Positions 31,390 through 32,830 of a stretch of DNA of 32,830 nt are shown here, one piece after another. Under the pieces are notes generated by a model. That model was not told where the DNA came from and did no database searches. It saw only the letters and a program-made list of their open reading frames with translations. The DNA is from an uncultured Alphaproteobacteria bacterium (GTDB lineage: Bacteria; Pseudomonadota; Alphaproteobacteria; Rickettsiales; UBA1997). Made by a program: the position numbers and the translations under genes. The stretch spans positions 1 through 32,830 of the forward strand of contig CAIUFU010000054.1 of the NCBI GenBank assembly GCA_903898475.1, read 5' to 3'. Position 1 is the first letter of the stretch. Each line of letters starts with the position of its first letter.

Positions 31390-31638
31390 ATGGCCAATTT
31401 AAATCTCGAAATCATCTCACCAAAAGGCATCCTTTTCAAAGGCACTTGCCACATGACGACTATTCCATCTGTTGAAGGTGAAATTGGCGTCATGGCTGGT
31501 CACGAAGCTGTGATCGTCAGCTTAAAAGCTGGGCAGATCGTGGTTTATGACGACAAGCAAAACGTGGTTAAAAGTCTTGATGTTGAAAGCGGATTTGCTG
31601 AGCAATCTGCTGAGAAATTGTTGGTGCTGGCTGAGTAG
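31390..31638 (+). CDS. atpC: ATP synthase F1 subunit epsilon, short form
   Basis: Part of the rotor stalk. Only 82 aa, against about 130-140 in most Alphaproteobacteria. The visible part is the complete N-terminal beta-sandwich (LNLEIISPKGILFKG, TIPSVEGEIGVMAGHEAVIVSLKAG, VESGFAEQSAEKLLVLAE). The C-terminal helical hairpin that inhibits ATP hydrolysis is missing. The frame closes with TAG and a strong terminator starts 25 bases later, so no helical domain is hidden in another frame. Short epsilons without that domain are known, for example in Chlorobium. In Alphaproteobacteria a separate zeta inhibitor could take over the control role, by inference. Confidence 0.9.
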   Translation: MANLNLEIISPKGILFKGTCHMTTIPSVEGEIGVMAGHEAVIVSLKAGQIVVYDDKQNVVKSLDVESGFAEQSAEKLLVLAE

Positions 31639-31657
31639 GTCATCATTATTTTTCTAC

Positions 31658-31700
31658 AAAAAAGCCCGTCACTTGTGAAAAAGTGACGGGCTTTTTTTTT
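31658..31700. terminator. Bidirectional terminator between atpC and ispA
   Basis: A perfect 11-bp stem, GCCCGTCACTT (31664-31674) with AAGTGACGGGC (31681-31691), has a 6-nt loop, nine T residues on the right and six A residues on the left. It can end atpDC (plus) and ispA (minus) transcripts. Confidence 0.95.
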
Positions 31701-31750
31701 GATAAAGTCGGGCATAATTAAAAGAATCTTACAAAAAGAGTCCTGTCATC

Positions 31751-31820
31751 AGTTTAGCTAGTTATTTGGAAACCCTAAACTCAATGAGATCCTCGAATGC
31801 TAACGCACGAGAGTTTTTTT
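31751..31820 (+). other. Two small hairpins ending in a T-run, possible short RNA
   Basis: AGTTTAG (31751-31757) pairs with CTAAACT (31775-31781). A second, bulged hairpin CTCG-AA-TGC with GCA-CGAG (31792-31811) is followed by TTTTTTT (31814-31820). The layout resembles a short RNA with its own terminator on the plus strand, in a gap between two genes. No convincing promoter is seen, and it might be only the 3' tail of the minus-strand ispA message. Confidence 0.2.
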
Positions 31821-31828
31821 GCAGTTTT

Positions 31829-32725
31829 CTACTTCTCTCTCGCAATCACAAAATCCACTAATTCCAATAACAGTGCCGCTTTGCCGCCGAAGATTTTTAG
31901 ATGTCCTGCGGCTTGATCGCGCAGTAATTCTAATTGTTTCAAAGCAGCTTCAATGCCAATCACATCAACAATGCTGGCATTTTCTTTGGTTTTTTTATGA
32001 ACGGTTTCATCGACTCCAACCTTGCCGACGCTGATTCCAACGTGATCTAGAATGTCGTCTTTAATTTGAAACGCTAAGCCCAAATCATGAGCAAAATAGC
32101 GCAAAGCGTGGCGCTCGTTGATTCCAGCATGACCAAGAATGGCGCCGATTTCGGCTGCGGCCATAAAAAGTTCGCCGGTTTTTAAGCGATGTAATTTAGC
32201 CAATTCTTCTTTTGTAATTTTTTGCTCAGCTTTTTCTAAGTCGATCATTTGGCCGCCGGCCATGCCTTTAAATCCTGCAGATTGCGCAACTGTTTTGATT
32301 AATTCACAGCGCGTTACGGCGTCTTTTGCGGTCTCTGGATCAGCTAAAATTTCAAAAGCATAAGTCAGTAGCGCATCGCCCGCCAAAATCGCTGTAGCCT
32401 CGGTAAATTGCTTGTGACAAGTCGGAATGCCGCGACGCAAATTGTCATCATCCATCGCGGGCAAATCATCGTGAATCAGCGAATAAACATGGATGAATTC
32501 CATCGCGGTTGCGGCGTTTAAAGACTCAAGAGGAGACACGGCAAAAATTTGGGCTGAGGCCATCACCAAAAAAGGGCGGATTCTTTTGCCGTCAGAAAGT
32601 GCGCTGTAGCGCATCGCTTCTACCAATTTTGAATCGTGAAACTCATGAGGTAATAAATCGCTCATGCGTTTTTGAACGAGGATTGAGCAGGCAAAAAGTG
32701 CTTCTTTTAGGGATTTGCTGAGCAT
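31829..32725 (-). CDS. ispA: Farnesyl/geranyl diphosphate synthase
   Basis: Short-chain trans-prenyltransferase that condenses isopentenyl diphosphate with allylic diphosphates, supplying undecaprenyl carriers for the cell wall and quinone side chains. 298 aa. The first Asp-rich motif D86-D-LPAM-D92 with RRG following, the second D223-D-IL-D227, and GGQMIDLE are present. The four-residue insert between the first two Asp and the third is the bacterial type II FPPS pattern. Transcribed leftward toward the shared terminator at 31658-31700. The xseB and dxs genes, common neighbours, are not seen; a palindromic element lies 34 bp upstream of the start. Confidence 0.93.
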   Translation of the reverse strand: MLSKSLKEALFACSILVQKRMSDLLPHEFHDSKLVEAMRYSALSDGKRIRPFLVMASAQIFAVSPLESLNAATAMEFIHVYSLIHDDLPAMDDDNLRRGIPTCHKQFTEATAILAGDALLTYAFEILADPETAKDAVTRCELIKTVAQSAGFKGMAGGQMIDLEKAEQKITKEELAKLHRLKTGELFMAAAEIGAILGHAGINERHALRYFAHDLGLAFQIKDDILDHVGISVGKVGVDETVHKKTKENASIVDVIGIEAALKQLELLRDQAAGHLKIFGGKAALLLELVDFVIAREK

Positions 32726-32759
32726 TGATGAGAAAAAATTAAGTTAAAATTTCTCCCAA

Positions 32760-32830
32760 GTCATGCTGAGCTTGTCGAAGCATGATTCAAGGCACGGGCC
32801 AGAATCATGCTTCGACAAGCTCAGCATGAC
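32760..32830. repeat. Perfect 28-bp inverted repeat at window edge
   Basis: Arms 32760-32787 and 32803-32830 are exact reverse complements around a 15-nt spacer. The arm reads GTCATGCTGAGC followed by TTGTCGAAGCATGATT. The core TGAGC-x-GTCGAAG resembles that of the element at 20231-20320, so both belong to a widespread type of intergenic palindrome. It ends at the last base of the window and may extend further. Confidence 0.92.

Noticed and set aside
31639..31660. A frameshift hiding the rest of atpC
   Set aside because: Only about 25 bases lie before a strong terminator, too short for the missing helical domain in any frame.
1..32830. tRNA or rRNA genes
   Set aside because: No cloverleaf or conserved rRNA segment was noticed in the intergenic regions; this was by eye, without a covariance search.

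Overview
The window looks like a piece of an alphaproteobacterial chromosome, moderately AT-rich and probably from a deep-branching or Rickettsiales-related lineage. The clearest pointers are a DUF1013/TrcR-type regulator (a family largely confined to Alphaproteobacteria), the ppiD-trpE gene pair, a DUF2125-like membrane-anchored protein and the L25/Ctc form of RplY. Aspartokinase, anthranilate synthase and malate dehydrogenase argue against a fully reduced intracellular parasite. The genus cannot be read from the sequence alone.

Layout. 1-3400: an unrecognised gene with a strong ribosome binding site, then mreD-mrdA (cell elongation). 3490-15250: an accessory-looking stretch with three large paralogous surface proteins (1112, 679 and 822 aa). 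Each has a type IV prepilin leader, a LamG-like domain, Cys-containing repeats and a polyglycine domain. Between them lie an ABC-F ATPase and a tight four-gene run: GNAT acetyltransferase, small secreted Cys protein, putative outer-membrane protein, birA. 15390-16631 (minus): aspartokinase. 16800-20224: ppiD-trpE. 20426-22261: trcR-bcp, then rplY. 22696-27120: an SDR oxidoreductase (minus) divergent from tmk-mdh-ftsI, which converges on trmL (minus). 27239-29848: fdx, a DUF2125-like gene, prmC. 29961-31638: atpD and a very short atpC. 31829-32725 (minus): ispA.

Several layouts differ from common ones. mreD-mrdA has neither mreC nor rodA beside it, trpE lacks trpG, ftsI lies outside a dcw cluster, rplY lacks pth, and atpDC is separate from atpHAG. 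This suggests a rearranged genome. Most genes lack a Shine-Dalgarno sequence. Several starts sit about 40 nt downstream of a recurrent promoter pattern: a TTGnnn-like box, 16 bp, a TAnnTT-like box, then a GC-rich block. Three large perfect or nested inverted repeats sit between genes.

The main candidate for something undescribed is the trio of prepilin-LamG-Cys repeat-polyglycine proteins. They share an N-terminal module of about 270 residues but differ in repeat number and length, and some of their internal tandem repeats are almost identical at the DNA level. They look like pilus-associated or pseudopilin-anchored adhesins that diversify by recombination. No prepilin peptidase or pilus assembly gene lies in the window, so the export route is inferred.
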